A stretch of DNA of 64,000 nt from UBA11869 sp964544965 (GCA_964544965.1 CAZJED010000001.1:13437-77436); one strand, 5' to 3'; counted from the stretch's first letter, positions 1 to 8,743 are shown. Numbers and translations: made by a program. Notes: generated by a model from the sequence alone, not told the origin.

Positions 1-384
1 CGAGCTGCGTACGTTGATCTTGTTCAGAGTAATACTATAGATATTGCTATTTCACCACAACAAGCAACTATCGGTAGTCTGCTTGCTCATGTTAGAAAAG
101 GAGATGTTGTAGTTGTTCACTCTCTAAGAAGAGGTGCGGCAGAAGCCATAGAGGCGATTGCACATGGAAACGAATCATCGTCAAAAGTAGTTGGAAAGAA
201 AATTCAAGATATAGGTCTCCCGCAGGGAACGACAATCGCTGCAATAGTTAGAGGAAATGATGTGTTAATGGCTAAGAAAAAAATGATCATAGAAACAAAT
301 GATCATGTAATTCTAATTGTATCTGATAAAAAACATGTAAAAAAAGTTGAATCATTATTCCAAGTGGATATTACGTTCCTATAA
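1..384 (+). CDS. trkA: Trk potassium uptake regulatory protein TrkA, C-terminal part
   Basis: The window opens inside this gene. Frame 1 is open from base 1 to the TAA at 382-384 and gives 127 residues. The segment 'ISPQQATIGSLLAHVRKGD' followed by 'VHSLRRGAAEAIE' is typical of the second half of TrkA, and the last 70 or so residues form the second RCK_C (TrkA_C) domain. TrkA is the cytoplasmic NAD(H)/nucleotide-binding ring that gates the membrane channel TrkH. The trkH gene follows after 30 bp, so the two are probably cotranscribed. The N-terminal Rossmann domains lie upstream of the window. The start cannot be seen. Confidence 0.93.
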   Translation, partial: RAAYVDLVQSNTIDIAISPQQATIGSLLAHVRKGDVVVVHSLRRGAAEAIEAIAHGNESSSKVVGKKIQDIGLPQGTTIAAIVRGNDVLMAKKKMIIETNDHVILIVSDKKHVKKVESLFQVDITFL

Positions 385-414
385 GCTAACATATATCAAC
401 AAGAGAAAATAATT

Positions 415-1866
415 ATGCAACTTGCGGTAATTCTTCGAATACTAGGTATTTTACTCTCTCTATTTAGTTTCACAATGATACCGCCGTTAATAATATCGCT
501 TGTTACAAATGACGGCTCAATTACCCCATTCTTACTTGCATTTATAATTATACTTCTTACTGGTTTAGTCTTTTGGTTACCAGTAAAAAACTTTAAAAAT
601 GACCTTAGATTGCGCGATGGTTTTGTCGTTGTTGTTATTTTTTGGGTTGGTCTTGGAGTAGCAGGAAGCATACCTTTATTAATCTCAAAAACTCCGGACC
701 TATCAATTACCAATGCTATTTTTGAATCAATTTCTGGGCTTACTACTACGGGAGCGACAATAATTACAGAAATTGATAATCTGCCAAAATCAATTCTATT
801 TTACCGGCAAGAATTACAATGGCTTGGGGGCATGGGTATTATTGTTTTGGCTGTTGCAATACTACCAATGTTAGGTATTGGTGGCATGCAGTTATATCGT
901 GCCGAGACACCGGGACCAGTTAAAGACACCAAACTAACTCCCAGAATTACAGAAACAGCAAAATCGCTTTGGTATATTTATTTAACAATGACTATAGTAT
1001 GCGCACTTTCGTATTATTTTGCCGGAATGAATTCTTTTGATGCTATTGCTCATAGTTTTTCTACTGTCTCAATCGGTGGATTTTCAACCCATGATCAAAG
1101 TATTGGATACTTTAACAATAGCTTAGTAGAGTTCGTAGCAATGTTTTTTATGTTAGCATCTGGAATTAATTTTAGTTTGCATTTTCTCGCATTTAAGAAT
1201 GCAAATATCAAACCGTACCTTGGGGATGATGAATTACGTGTATATTTAAAAATATTACTAATTATTTGCATCGTATGTTCCGGCTATAATGCGATCGATG
1301 GTGATTATGAAACGATAAAAGAAGCAATCAAAGATAGCGTTTTTCAAACAATATCAATTGCAACAACAACAGGTTTCACAACAACGGAATTTCAAAATTG
1401 GTCAGGATTTGTACCGCTACTATTAATTATTTCCTGTTTCATTGGAGCTTGTGCTGGCTCAACTGGCGGTGGCATCAAAGTAATTAGGGCATTATTACTC
1501 TTTAAGCAGGGAATAAGGGAAATTAAACGACTTATTCACCCAAATGCAATTTTCACTATCAAAATCAATGATAAGCCTATTTCAGAACGTATTATTGAAG
1601 CGGTATGGGGGTTTCTGGCTGTCTATGTTGTTGTATTTACAATCTTGCTATTAGCGCTAATGGCAACTGAAATTGATTTTATAACTGCATTTTCTGCATT
1701 ATCGGCATGTATAAATAATCTTGGGCCTGGTTTAGGAGAAGTTAGCCAGAATTATTATACGCTTAGTGATTTAGCTAAGTGGGTTTTATGTTTTGCAATG
1801 TTATTAGGCAGACTAGAAATATTTACATTACTAGTATTGTTCAGCCCATCATTTTGGCGTCATTGA
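415..1866 (+). CDS. trkH: Trk system potassium uptake membrane protein TrkH
   Basis: The product is a 483-residue integral membrane protein, the usual length of TrkH/TrkG. It forms the K+-translocating pore in the inner membrane and is gated by TrkA. Four pore repeats can be seen: 'SGLTTTGAT' near residue 107, 'STVSIGGFSTHD' near 216, 'ATTTGFTTTEF' near 317 and 'INNLGPGLGEV' near 435. These are the loops that supply the glycine-containing selectivity filter. It follows trkA closely. The Shine-Dalgarno upstream of the ATG is weak ('caagag'). The 3' end overlaps the start proposed for the next gene by 4 bp. Confidence 0.97.
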   Translation: MQLAVILRILGILLSLFSFTMIPPLIISLVTNDGSITPFLLAFIIILLTGLVFWLPVKNFKNDLRLRDGFVVVVIFWVGLGVAGSIPLLISKTPDLSITNAIFESISGLTTTGATIITEIDNLPKSILFYRQELQWLGGMGIIVLAVAILPMLGIGGMQLYRAETPGPVKDTKLTPRITETAKSLWYIYLTMTIVCALSYYFAGMNSFDAIAHSFSTVSIGGFSTHDQSIGYFNNSLVEFVAMFFMLASGINFSLHFLAFKNANIKPYLGDDELRVYLKILLIICIVCSGYNAIDGDYETIKEAIKDSVFQTISIATTTGFTTTEFQNWSGFVPLLLIISCFIGACAGSTGGGIKVIRALLLFKQGIREIKRLIHPNAIFTIKINDKPISERIIEAVWGFLAVYVVVFTILLLALMATEIDFITAFSALSACINNLGPGLGEVSQNYYTLSDLAKWVLCFAMLLGRLEIFTLLVLFSPSFWRH

Positions 1867-2441
1867 TAAATAAAATTAAAAATAAGTGGAACAAATATTA
1901 TAGTTCTAATATAAAAACACCTGCTCCTCCCTCAGAAGTTCTTTTTTTTAATCAACATCTTTTGCCGCCAAAAGGCGTTGCTCTTGATCTAGCTTGTGGG
2001 TATGGATCTAATTCAATATGTCTTGCAAATAATAAACTGAATGTTACGGCTTGGGATATATCTCAATTAGCACTGGAAGAATTATCTATTCGCTCAAAAG
2101 ATTTGGGTTTAGTTATTAACTGTGAAACTAGGGATGTCTTACAATATCCGCCGGAACCAAACACATTCGATGTCATAGTTGTTAGTAAGTTTCTTGATCG
2201 TCAATTAATAAAACATATACGTCAAGCAATAAAACCTAATGGGCTAATTTTCTATCAAACGTTTATGAAAAATAGAGTTGATAAATTAGGACCGAAAAAT
2301 CCCAACTATCAATTAGATGGAAATGAATTATTAGAATTTTTCAATGATTGGAAATTAATTTTCTACAGAGAAGAAGATAAAATTGGAAACTTAAAAATTG
2401 GGTTTAGAAATCAAGCAATGATAATTGCTCAAAAATTATAA
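1863..2441 (+). CDS. class I SAM-dependent methyltransferase (TehB-like), unknown substrate
   Basis: The 192-residue product is a small soluble methyltransferase. The glycine-rich SAM-binding motif I 'ALDLACGYGSNS' lies near residue 40, followed by an acidic position after strand 2 ('TAWDIS'). I place the start at TTG 1863, which overlaps the trkH stop as TTGA. An upstream in-frame ATG at 1779 would overlap trkH by 88 bp and add about 28 residues unlike the family, whose members start just before a 'W(N/D)xxY' motif as here (WNKYY). Translation is probably coupled to trkH. The substrate cannot be inferred. TehB (tellurite resistance) is the nearest named relative I recognise, but that function is not implied. 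Confidence 0.8.
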   Translation: MINKIKNKWNKYYSSNIKTPAPPSEVLFFNQHLLPPKGVALDLACGYGSNSICLANNKLNVTAWDISQLALEELSIRSKDLGLVINCETRDVLQYPPEPNTFDVIVVSKFLDRQLIKHIRQAIKPNGLIFYQTFMKNRVDKLGPKNPNYQLDGNELLEFFNDWKLIFYREEDKIGNLKIGFRNQAMIIAQKL

Positions 2442-2457
2442 TTTTTATTTTACAAAA

Positions 2458-3417
2458 TTAATTATTTAAATCTAAAGTACCAATAAGATCAGAAATACTA
2501 TCTAAATTATTTGCATCCAAATATTTTGTTATTCCCTCATTTAGTTTTGCACAAACTAGCGGTTCATAAAATAATGCTGTACCAATACCAATAGCAGTTG
2601 ATCCGGCAATAATAAATTCAATAGCATCCTCTATCGTACGAATTCCTCCCTGCCCAATTATTGGTATATTATGTTGTTTTGCTACCTGATAAACTTGATG
2701 CACTTTTAATAATGCAATAGGTTTGATTGCAGGTCCGGATAATCCGCCTTGATTATTATCAATGATAGGTTTACGTTTTTCTATATCAATCGCCATTCCT
2801 GTTATTGTATTTATAACAGCAAAACCATCGGTACCAGATTCAATACAACACTTTGCATTTTCTGTAATGTCAGTCTGGTTTGGAGACAACTTTGTTATCA
2901 ATGTTTTCTTTGTTGCTCTTCTACAAACTTCAACAACCTTAGCTGACATAATAGGATCATTTCCAAATTCAACTCCTCCTTTCTTAACATTTGGGCAAGA
3001 AATATTAATTTCCATTGCATCAATTGGGGAATCATCAAAAATTCTCGTTATTTCTTCGTATTCTTTAATCGTCGATCCTGATAAATTTGCTATAAAACGT
3101 GTTTCTTCAAAATCAAGATTTGGTAAATACTCGTCTACTACTACTTTTGAACCGGGATTTTGCAGTCCTATTGCATTTAACATTCCCGAATAGGTTTCAT
3201 AGATTCTATGAGGAGAATTGCCTATACGAGGTTCAAGTGTCGTTCCTTTTAGGCATATTGCGCCAACATCAGTATTAGAAAAACCATTAATCCGTGTGTA
3301 CTCTTCCCCGAAACCAACGCATCCTGACAACAAAACTAACGGGGTATTAAATTCTAGACCGCAAAATTCAATACTAAGTTTTTTCTTTTGTTTCACATTC
3401 GAAGATATTTTTTTCAT
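2458..3417 (-). CDS. pyrD: dihydroorotate dehydrogenase, class 1B type
   Basis: This 319-residue FMN enzyme oxidises dihydroorotate to orotate in pyrimidine synthesis. Three motifs point to class 1B, the NAD-linked soluble type: 'SGCVGFGEEY' near residue 31, 'TLEPRIGN' followed by 'MLNAIGLQNPG', and 'NISCPNVKKGG' with catalytic Cys141. Class 2 enzymes, the quinone-linked membrane form usual in gammaproteobacteria, use serine at that position. Class 1B normally works with the electron-transfer subunit PyrK, which is not next to this gene or elsewhere in the window. The first 12 residues are Lys-rich and may not all be translated. It is divergent from trmL with only 35 bp between. Confidence 0.9.
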   Translation of the reverse strand: MKKISSNVKQKKKLSIEFCGLEFNTPLVLLSGCVGFGEEYTRINGFSNTDVGAICLKGTTLEPRIGNSPHRIYETYSGMLNAIGLQNPGSKVVVDEYLPNLDFEETRFIANLSGSTIKEYEEITRIFDDSPIDAMEINISCPNVKKGGVEFGNDPIMSAKVVEVCRRATKKTLITKLSPNQTDITENAKCCIESGTDGFAVINTITGMAIDIEKRKPIIDNNQGGLSGPAIKPIALLKVHQVYQVAKQHNIPIIGQGGIRTIEDAIEFIIAGSTAIGIGTALFYEPLVCAKLNEGITKYLDANNLDSISDLIGTLDLNN

Positions 3418-3418
3418 A

Positions 3419-3446
3419 TTGATTATTATTTTTCAAATATTAAAAT
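3419..3446 (+). promoter_or_regulatory. candidate sigma-70 promoter for trmL
   Basis: TTGATT (3419-3424) and TAAAAT (3441-3446) are separated by 16 bp. The predicted transcription start falls on or next to the trmL ATG at 3453, and no Shine-Dalgarno precedes that ATG, so a leaderless mRNA is possible. The match is by eye only, in AT-rich DNA where chance matches are common. Confidence 0.35.
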
Positions 3447-3452
3447 TAGCCT

Positions 3453-3914
3453 ATGCTTAATGTTGTTCTATTTGAACCAGAAATTCCACCAAATACTGGA
3501 AATATTATACGTCTTTGTGCTAATACAGGAGCAAAATTACATTTGATCCACCCTCTTGGTTTCAAAATAAATGCGAAAGAGCTTCGTCGTGCTGGATTAG
3601 ATTATATCGATTGGTCGATTGTTTATCATTATAATAATTATGATGACTATATTGAAAAAAATGGTTCTGATTCTCTTTATGCTATATCGACAAAAGGGAA
3701 AAGATATTATTCGGATTGTAATTTTACTGAAAATGATAGTTTTATATTCGGCCCAGAAACACGAGGTCTGCCAAAAAAAATACTAGAGAAATTTGCGACT
3801 GAAAAAATCTTAAAAATTCCAATGCTAGAAAATAGTAGATCTCTAAATCTATCAAATGCAGTAAGTATTATTATTTACGAAGCCTGGAAAAAAAACAGTT
3901 TTAAAAATGTCTAG
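3453..3914 (+). CDS. trmL: tRNA (cytidine/uridine-2'-O)-methyltransferase TrmL
   Basis: The 153-residue protein is a minimal SPOUT methyltransferase. It 2'-O-methylates the wobble nucleotide 34 of certain tRNA-Leu species. The N-terminus 'VLFEPEIPPNTGNIIRLCA' is diagnostic. The knot motifs 'FGPETRGLP' and 'IPMLENSRSLNLSNAV' complete the SAM site. Family length is about 150-160. The gene commonly sits near secB/gpsA in gammaproteobacteria; here two glycosyltransferase genes separate them. Its stop is 12 bp from the stop of the convergent gene. Confidence 0.97.
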   Translation: MLNVVLFEPEIPPNTGNIIRLCANTGAKLHLIHPLGFKINAKELRRAGLDYIDWSIVYHYNNYDDYIEKNGSDSLYAISTKGKRYYSDCNFTENDSFIFGPETRGLPKKILEKFATEKILKIPMLENSRSLNLSNAVSIIIYEAWKKNSFKNV

Positions 3915-3926
3915 GGAACACTTGGA

Positions 3927-5750
3927 CTATAATATTTCTGGTAATACTGGGCCATAACAATATTTACGATAAAAAGCATTCATATTCTCTTGAAAAATAT
4001 CGAAAGTAAAATCACATGCTTTATCTCTTTCACCTGGGAAAATGGCAAGAAATTTTTCGTATTGTCTGATAGCTTCAGGATGTTTGTCAGAAATTAAATA
4101 TATATAACTTAAATATAAATGTGGCAAAAACTCATCCTTATTGTATGAAGTAGAAGATAATTGAGATGCTTGTATAAAAAATTTCTCTGCTTCATCATAT
4201 TTATATAAGCTTAGTGCGTATACACCAATATTACTTAACATCACTTTATCTTTTCTCTTAGTATTAAGTATTTTATTATAAAAAATCCAAGCTTCTTCCT
4301 CCTGATCTATGCTATTTAAAAAATTGCCAATTTTTACCAGATAGAAAGGTTCATCTGGATTCAGTTCATGTGCTTTTAGATAAGATTTCTTCGCTTTATC
4401 TTTATCATTATCTTCTACATAATATGAGCCACCCAAAAGAAAATAAACATAAGCTCTGTTTTGATCTACTTCCAATGATTTTGACCAAAGCGTCACCCCC
4501 CTTTCCCAAAAAGAGGTTTGATGATAGGCAGAATACCCATAAGAGAAAATTACTAATAAAGATAGTAGTAAAAATATTTTATTACAAAATTGTTTTTTTG
4601 TGGCAATAACGGAAGCAAGCCCCCAAACAATAGCTGTGAATAAACCTATATGTGGTAAATATGTCCATCGGTCACCAATAAAAATGCCCTCTCCTCCTGT
4701 ATTTAAAATCCCAACGCATGGAAACAACGTTCCTAAAAACCATAGCCAGCCAATAAGTAAATAAGGCCTTTGTTTAATACAAAAAATTACACCGAAAGTT
4801 ATGCTCGCCAAGCTTAACCCGGCTAGATATATATTCCATAATGGTAGCGAGGACATTGGATAAGGGTAATATCCAGTAAAAGTAAAAGGGAAAAAGCTTT
4901 TCCAAAAATAGGTTATATAAGCTACTAAACTATTCTCAAGACGCTGATCAAAAGGTACTAGACTCACATCAGATACATAATATTTTTTAATTTCAAGCGT
5001 TTCAATCAAAAGATTATCTGATGTAACGTAATGAACAATAACAAACATAATGGAAATTAAAAAAAATGGTACCTTTTCTCTTATAAGGCTAGTAATTGAT
5101 TTATGTTTAAATCTTTCCATTGGCCACCAATCAAGTAAAATCAGTAAACAAGGAAGAGTAATCCACATTGGTTTTGATAAAAGTGAAAAAATAAAAAAAA
5201 GAATGGCTAGTAAATAATAGCGAAGCGCATTAGGACATTCTTTATTATTAAAAAATTTACTTTCTTTTGTATATTTTGCATAAAAATATAGCGCGGAAAG
5301 GCCAAATAAAGCTGCCAGCAATTCCTTTCTTTCGGCAACCCATGCTACTGCTTCAACGTGTTGTGGATGCACAGCAAATAGAATGGCAACAAAAAAGCTT
5401 TTCCACTTATCTTCTGTCATTTTATATAATAAATAGAAAACTAATAATGAATTAAGGCCATGTAAAAATGCATTAGTAATATGAAACCCTCCGGGGTTCG
5501 TTCCATAAATAATGATATCTAATTGAAATGAAAAATAAGTGAGCGGCATAAAGTAGGGGTTTTTGAAATTATTCCATGAGTAGGTTATATCTTGTAAAGA
5601 GAACCCATCATGTAAATAGTCGTAACCAAGATATACAAGATCATCTACATTTAAGAACTGAAAATTATAAGTCTGTCTATAGATAAGAAATACAGAGCTG
5701 ATAATGGCGACTATAACTACTATAAATGTGTGATGATTTTTTTTATTCAT
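3927..5750 (-). CDS. multi-spanning GT-C glycosyltransferase-like protein with TPR tail (TMTC-like)
   Basis: The 607-residue product has an N-terminal signal-anchor (residues 8-25), then an Asp-Asp pair ('NVDDLVY', D36-D37) in the first extracytoplasmic loop, as in GT-C enzymes that use polyprenyl-phosphate sugars. 'AVHPQHVEAVAWVAERKE' is the signature of the TMTC-like/DUF1736 group. About ten membrane segments follow up to residue 410. The last 190 residues carry tetratricopeptide repeats. The likely role is periplasmic transfer of a sugar from a lipid carrier to protein or polymer. Sugar and acceptor are unknown. It follows a methyltransferase-glycosyltransferase fusion gene in the same direction, 50 bp away, so the two probably act together. 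Confidence 0.75.
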   Translation of the reverse strand: MNKKNHHTFIVVIVAIISSVFLIYRQTYNFQFLNVDDLVYLGYDYLHDGFSLQDITYSWNNFKNPYFMPLTYFSFQLDIIIYGTNPGGFHITNAFLHGLNSLLVFYLLYKMTEDKWKSFFVAILFAVHPQHVEAVAWVAERKELLAALFGLSALYFYAKYTKESKFFNNKECPNALRYYLLAILFFIFSLLSKPMWITLPCLLILLDWWPMERFKHKSITSLIREKVPFFLISIMFVIVHYVTSDNLLIETLEIKKYYVSDVSLVPFDQRLENSLVAYITYFWKSFFPFTFTGYYPYPMSSLPLWNIYLAGLSLASITFGVIFCIKQRPYLLIGWLWFLGTLFPCVGILNTGGEGIFIGDRWTYLPHIGLFTAIVWGLASVIATKKQFCNKIFLLLSLLVIFSYGYSAYHQTSFWERGVTLWSKSLEVDQNRAYVYFLLGGSYYVEDNDKDKAKKSYLKAHELNPDEPFYLVKIGNFLNSIDQEEEAWIFYNKILNTKRKDKVMLSNIGVYALSLYKYDEAEKFFIQASQLSSTSYNKDEFLPHLYLSYIYLISDKHPEAIRQYEKFLAIFPGERDKACDFTFDIFQENMNAFYRKYCYGPVLPEIL

Positions 5751-5800
5751 TTCTTAAAAATAAAACCTAAACGAATACGGGAGATGTATTTTTCATAAAA

Positions 5801-7231
5801 CTAAAGTAATTTCAGTTTTCTGTAGCCATGAAAAACCATACGTAATAATTGAAAGCCATGTCGAAAACGTGCTATTTGAGTACTGCCATAAATACGAGCT
5901 TTATACTTTATAGGTACCTCTACCATTTTTAGGTTGAGTTTAGAACTTCCAAAAATTAGGTCGAAATCGCCAAATGGGTCAAAGTTGCCAAAATAAGATT
6001 GATTCTTCCTAATTTTCAAATAGTCAGAACGACTTAACGCTTTTGTACCGCATAAAGTATCAGTATAACGTTGATTTAGGAGCCAGCTAAAAATTATAGA
6101 AAAAATTTGATTTGCCATTAAATTTAAAAATCTCATCGCATCTTTTTCCATTGGATACACTAAACGACTTCCATTAATATACTCTCCCTTACCTGAGTTA
6201 ATTGCATCCCAAAATTTACCAAGTTGTTCTGGTGGGACAGTTAAATCAGCATCTAGTATTATTAGAACTTCACCGCAAGAATTATCAAAGGCCTTATAAA
6301 CGGCATCAGCTTTACCATATCCATCTTGTTTCAATGCTTTTATATTTTTTTGGCTATATTTCGATTTGATTCTTTTTATCTCATTATATGTGTCATCTTC
6401 GCTATGGCCTTCAATAAAAATTATTTCTAAATCTTCACAAAAATCTGGAATACGAAGAACAGCATTTTCAATATTCCCTTTTTCGTTTCTGCATGGAATA
6501 ATTATGGAACAAGACTGGTATTGGCTATCAGCCTTTTTAAAAGATCTACCAACAATATAATTTCTCAAACAAAGTCGTCTTAAAATTGGTAATGTTGCAA
6601 AGTATTTGTTCACAATATTTCCTATTCCGAAAAATGATGTTGGAAATAATTGTCTCCACTCTTCTTTTACAACATCAAAATCCGCTAACAATAAAAGATT
6701 TCTAATATCATTTGTTGGCAAAAAATTTAATTCAACCTGAGGCATCCTTAATTTTAGAATTTCTAATAATTTTAAGATAGGTTGCCATGAATATGAGAAA
6801 TAACTTATAACAATCCGTGTTTCTTTGTTACAAAATTTATGCAACAAAGTAAGTGTCGACTGACAATCATCTAAATATCCAATCGTATCAGATAAAAGAA
6901 TGTAATCAAAAGTCCCCTCTATTTTATTGAGGGATTCCGGGGCTTCTGCGTCACCGACTAAAAATTCAAATTGAGGAAAGTTTTTCTTAGCATTAGCAAT
7001 CATGGATTCGCTAATATCAATACCAACACCTCTTTCTGGTTCTAATGAATCGAGCAAATCACCCACACCACACCCAATCTCTAAAACATTTGATTTCTTT
7101 GGAATGATAAAAGAAAGATATTTTTTATCCTCTTTATGGAAATATCTGCTCTTTTTTTTCCATTCAATTCTATCATTTGCAAAAGAATTTGATGAATTTA
7201 ATATTCTTTGTTTTCGGTCTGATAAACTCAC
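5801..7231 (-). CDS. methyltransferase-glycosyltransferase (GT2, DPM1-like) fusion
   Basis: The 476-residue protein has two catalytic domains. Residues about 30-200 form a SAM methyltransferase ('VLEIGCGVGD', 49-58; 'VGIDISESM'). Residues about 240-470 form a family 2 glycosyltransferase of the polyprenyl-phosphate type: 'SIIIPCRNEKGNIENAV', then 'LDADLTVPPE' with the metal-binding DxD at D327-D329, and 'LCGTKALSRSDY'. There is no clear C-terminal membrane pair, unlike GtrB. The GT2 part may charge a polyprenyl phosphate for the neighbouring membrane enzyme, while the methyltransferase may modify the sugar or lipid. That pairing is inferred. The ATG is 25 bp after the gpsA stop on the same strand. 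Confidence 0.8.
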   Translation of the reverse strand: MSLSDRKQRILNSSNSFANDRIEWKKKSRYFHKEDKKYLSFIIPKKSNVLEIGCGVGDLLDSLEPERGVGIDISESMIANAKKNFPQFEFLVGDAEAPESLNKIEGTFDYILLSDTIGYLDDCQSTLTLLHKFCNKETRIVISYFSYSWQPILKLLEILKLRMPQVELNFLPTNDIRNLLLLADFDVVKEEWRQLFPTSFFGIGNIVNKYFATLPILRRLCLRNYIVGRSFKKADSQYQSCSIIIPCRNEKGNIENAVLRIPDFCEDLEIIFIEGHSEDDTYNEIKRIKSKYSQKNIKALKQDGYGKADAVYKAFDNSCGEVLIILDADLTVPPEQLGKFWDAINSGKGEYINGSRLVYPMEKDAMRFLNLMANQIFSIIFSWLLNQRYTDTLCGTKALSRSDYLKIRKNQSYFGNFDPFGDFDLIFGSSKLNLKMVEVPIKYKARIYGSTQIARFRHGFQLLRMVFHGYRKLKLL

Positions 7232-7256
7232 TTTTTTGGAATTTTGAAATTTTTTA

Positions 7257-8249
7257 TTATGTCTTTAAATTCTGTCGACGAGATACCAAATTAGACACTG
7301 CCTCTTTTGCAGTACATTCGGAATTTATAACGCTGTTAACTTGTTCAGATATTGGCATTTCTACATGATTCTTTTTTGCCAAAATACCAACTTCTTTTGC
7401 GGTATTTAGACCTTCAATTTCTTGACCAATCTCTTTTCTTGCTTCTTCGATAGATAATCCTTTAGCTAATAATAGACCGAGTCGTCTATTACGTGATTGA
7501 TTGTCGGTACAAGTTAAAATTAGATCGCCAAGACCCGCTAAACCCATAAAAGTATCTCGTTTAGCCCCCATAGACAAACCTAATCGAGTTATCTCTACCA
7601 AGCCGCGTGTAATTAATGCTGAGCGTGCGTTACTTCCGAAACCCAATCCATCTGAAATTCCAGCTGCAATTGCCATTACATTTTTTACTGCTCCACCAAT
7701 TTGTACGCCTATATAATCAGAATCAATATAAACTCTGAAATGATCTGTATGAAAAAGATTTGAAAATTCTTGCGCGAATTTGGTGTCTTTAGCTGCTATT
7801 GTTATTGCTGTTGGCAATTCTGCTGCTACTTCAGTGGCAAAAGATGGTCCCGAAAGAATTGCTATTGAACAATTTTGAATTTCGTCTTCAATAACTTTGT
7901 GACTTAATTTCTGTGTGCCAGGTTCTAAACCCTTGCATGCAACACATATACTCTCAACCGTTAATGGCCTTAAAAAATTTAAACTACTTCGTAATGCATG
8001 ACAGGGTACCGCGCTAATTATTTTCCTAACTTCAATCGGAGTATCTTCTATTTTTTCAATTGGTAAAACATTGTCAGGGATTTTAACGCCTGGTAAATAT
8101 TTTCTATTATGTCTGTCTAATTTAATTTCCCTGATAAGATCAAAATCAATATCCCAAAGAAAAACCTGATGCCCGTTCCTTGCTAAAATCAAAGCTAATG
8201 CAGTCCCCCAAGAGCCAGCACCTTGTACTAAAACTGGTTGTGATGTCAT
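7257..8249 (-). CDS. gpsA: glycerol-3-phosphate dehydrogenase [NAD(P)+]
   Basis: The 330-residue cytoplasmic enzyme reduces dihydroxyacetone phosphate to sn-glycerol-3-phosphate for phospholipid synthesis. The dinucleotide-binding motif 'GAGSWGTALALILARNGH' is at residues 10-27, and the catalytic region 'GGAVKNVMAIAAGISDGLG' contains the active-site lysine. Length and ends are normal. It lies 14 bp after secB in the conserved order yibN-secB-gpsA, and the three are probably one operon. Confidence 0.98.
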   Translation of the reverse strand: MTSQPVLVQGAGSWGTALALILARNGHQVFLWDIDFDLIREIKLDRHNRKYLPGVKIPDNVLPIEKIEDTPIEVRKIISAVPCHALRSSLNFLRPLTVESICVACKGLEPGTQKLSHKVIEDEIQNCSIAILSGPSFATEVAAELPTAITIAAKDTKFAQEFSNLFHTDHFRVYIDSDYIGVQIGGAVKNVMAIAAGISDGLGFGSNARSALITRGLVEITRLGLSMGAKRDTFMGLAGLGDLILTCTDNQSRNRRLGLLLAKGLSIEEARKEIGQEIEGLNTAKEVGILAKKNHVEMPISEQVNSVINSECTAKEAVSNLVSRRQNLKT

Positions 8250-8263
8250 TTCATTAACGTCCG

Positions 8264-8743
8264 CTAATGGGTTGTACTTTCTTTTGCCTGTTCTGAAGCC
8301 TGCTTTCTTTGCTGCTCATACAAAGCATCAAAATTTACTGGAGAAAGTAATAATTGAGGAAACCCTCCTCTTACGACAATATCTGAAACCGCCTCACGAG
8401 CAAATGGAAACAGAATATTCGCACAAGATGTTGCCAACATGCGTCCAATTAAATCTTCAGGAATACTTTTAATTAAGAAAATACCGGCTTGATTAATTTC
8501 AACCAGATATATAGTTTTATCATCTATCTTCACTGTTAATGTTACTGACAATACTACCTCAAAAAGATCTTCGCCTAATGGAGTTGCCTCATTTGTTATA
8601 TGCATATCAACAACGGGTTTCCAATCCATTTTAAATGCATCGGGTGTGTTTGTTGTCTCAAAAGATATATCTTTTATATATATCTTTTGGATTGAAAATT
8701 GACCTTCTTGTGTTTTTTCAGTTTTGTTTTTTTCATCAGCCAT
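8264..8743 (-). CDS. secB: protein-export chaperone SecB
   Basis: The 159-residue chaperone is tetrameric. It holds preproteins unfolded in the cytoplasm and hands them to SecA, which is encoded at 59482-62175. The 'FSIQKIYIKDISFETT' opening strand and the C-terminal 'ANILFPFAREAVSDIVVRGG' followed by 'PVNFDALY' match SecB. The Lys/Gln-rich C-terminus resembles the SecA-binding tail. SecB is limited to proteobacteria and close relatives. A glutaredoxin gene (grxC) usually sits just upstream of secB but is absent here. Confidence 0.97.
   Translation of the reverse strand: MADEKNKTEKTQEGQFSIQKIYIKDISFETTNTPDAFKMDWKPVVDMHITNEATPLGEDLFEVVLSVTLTVKIDDKTIYLVEINQAGIFLIKSIPEDLIGRMLATSCANILFPFAREAVSDIVVRGGFPQLLLSPVNFDALYEQQRKQASEQAKESTTH

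Noticed and set aside
396..713. Antisense open frame of 105 codons across the start of trkH
   Set aside because: It mirrors the hydrophobic trkH sequence on the other strand, has no domain or ribosome-binding site, and the sense gene is certain.
2762..3193. 143-codon plus-strand frame inside pyrD
   Set aside because: It lies wholly antisense to a well-supported gene and its protein has no recognisable family.
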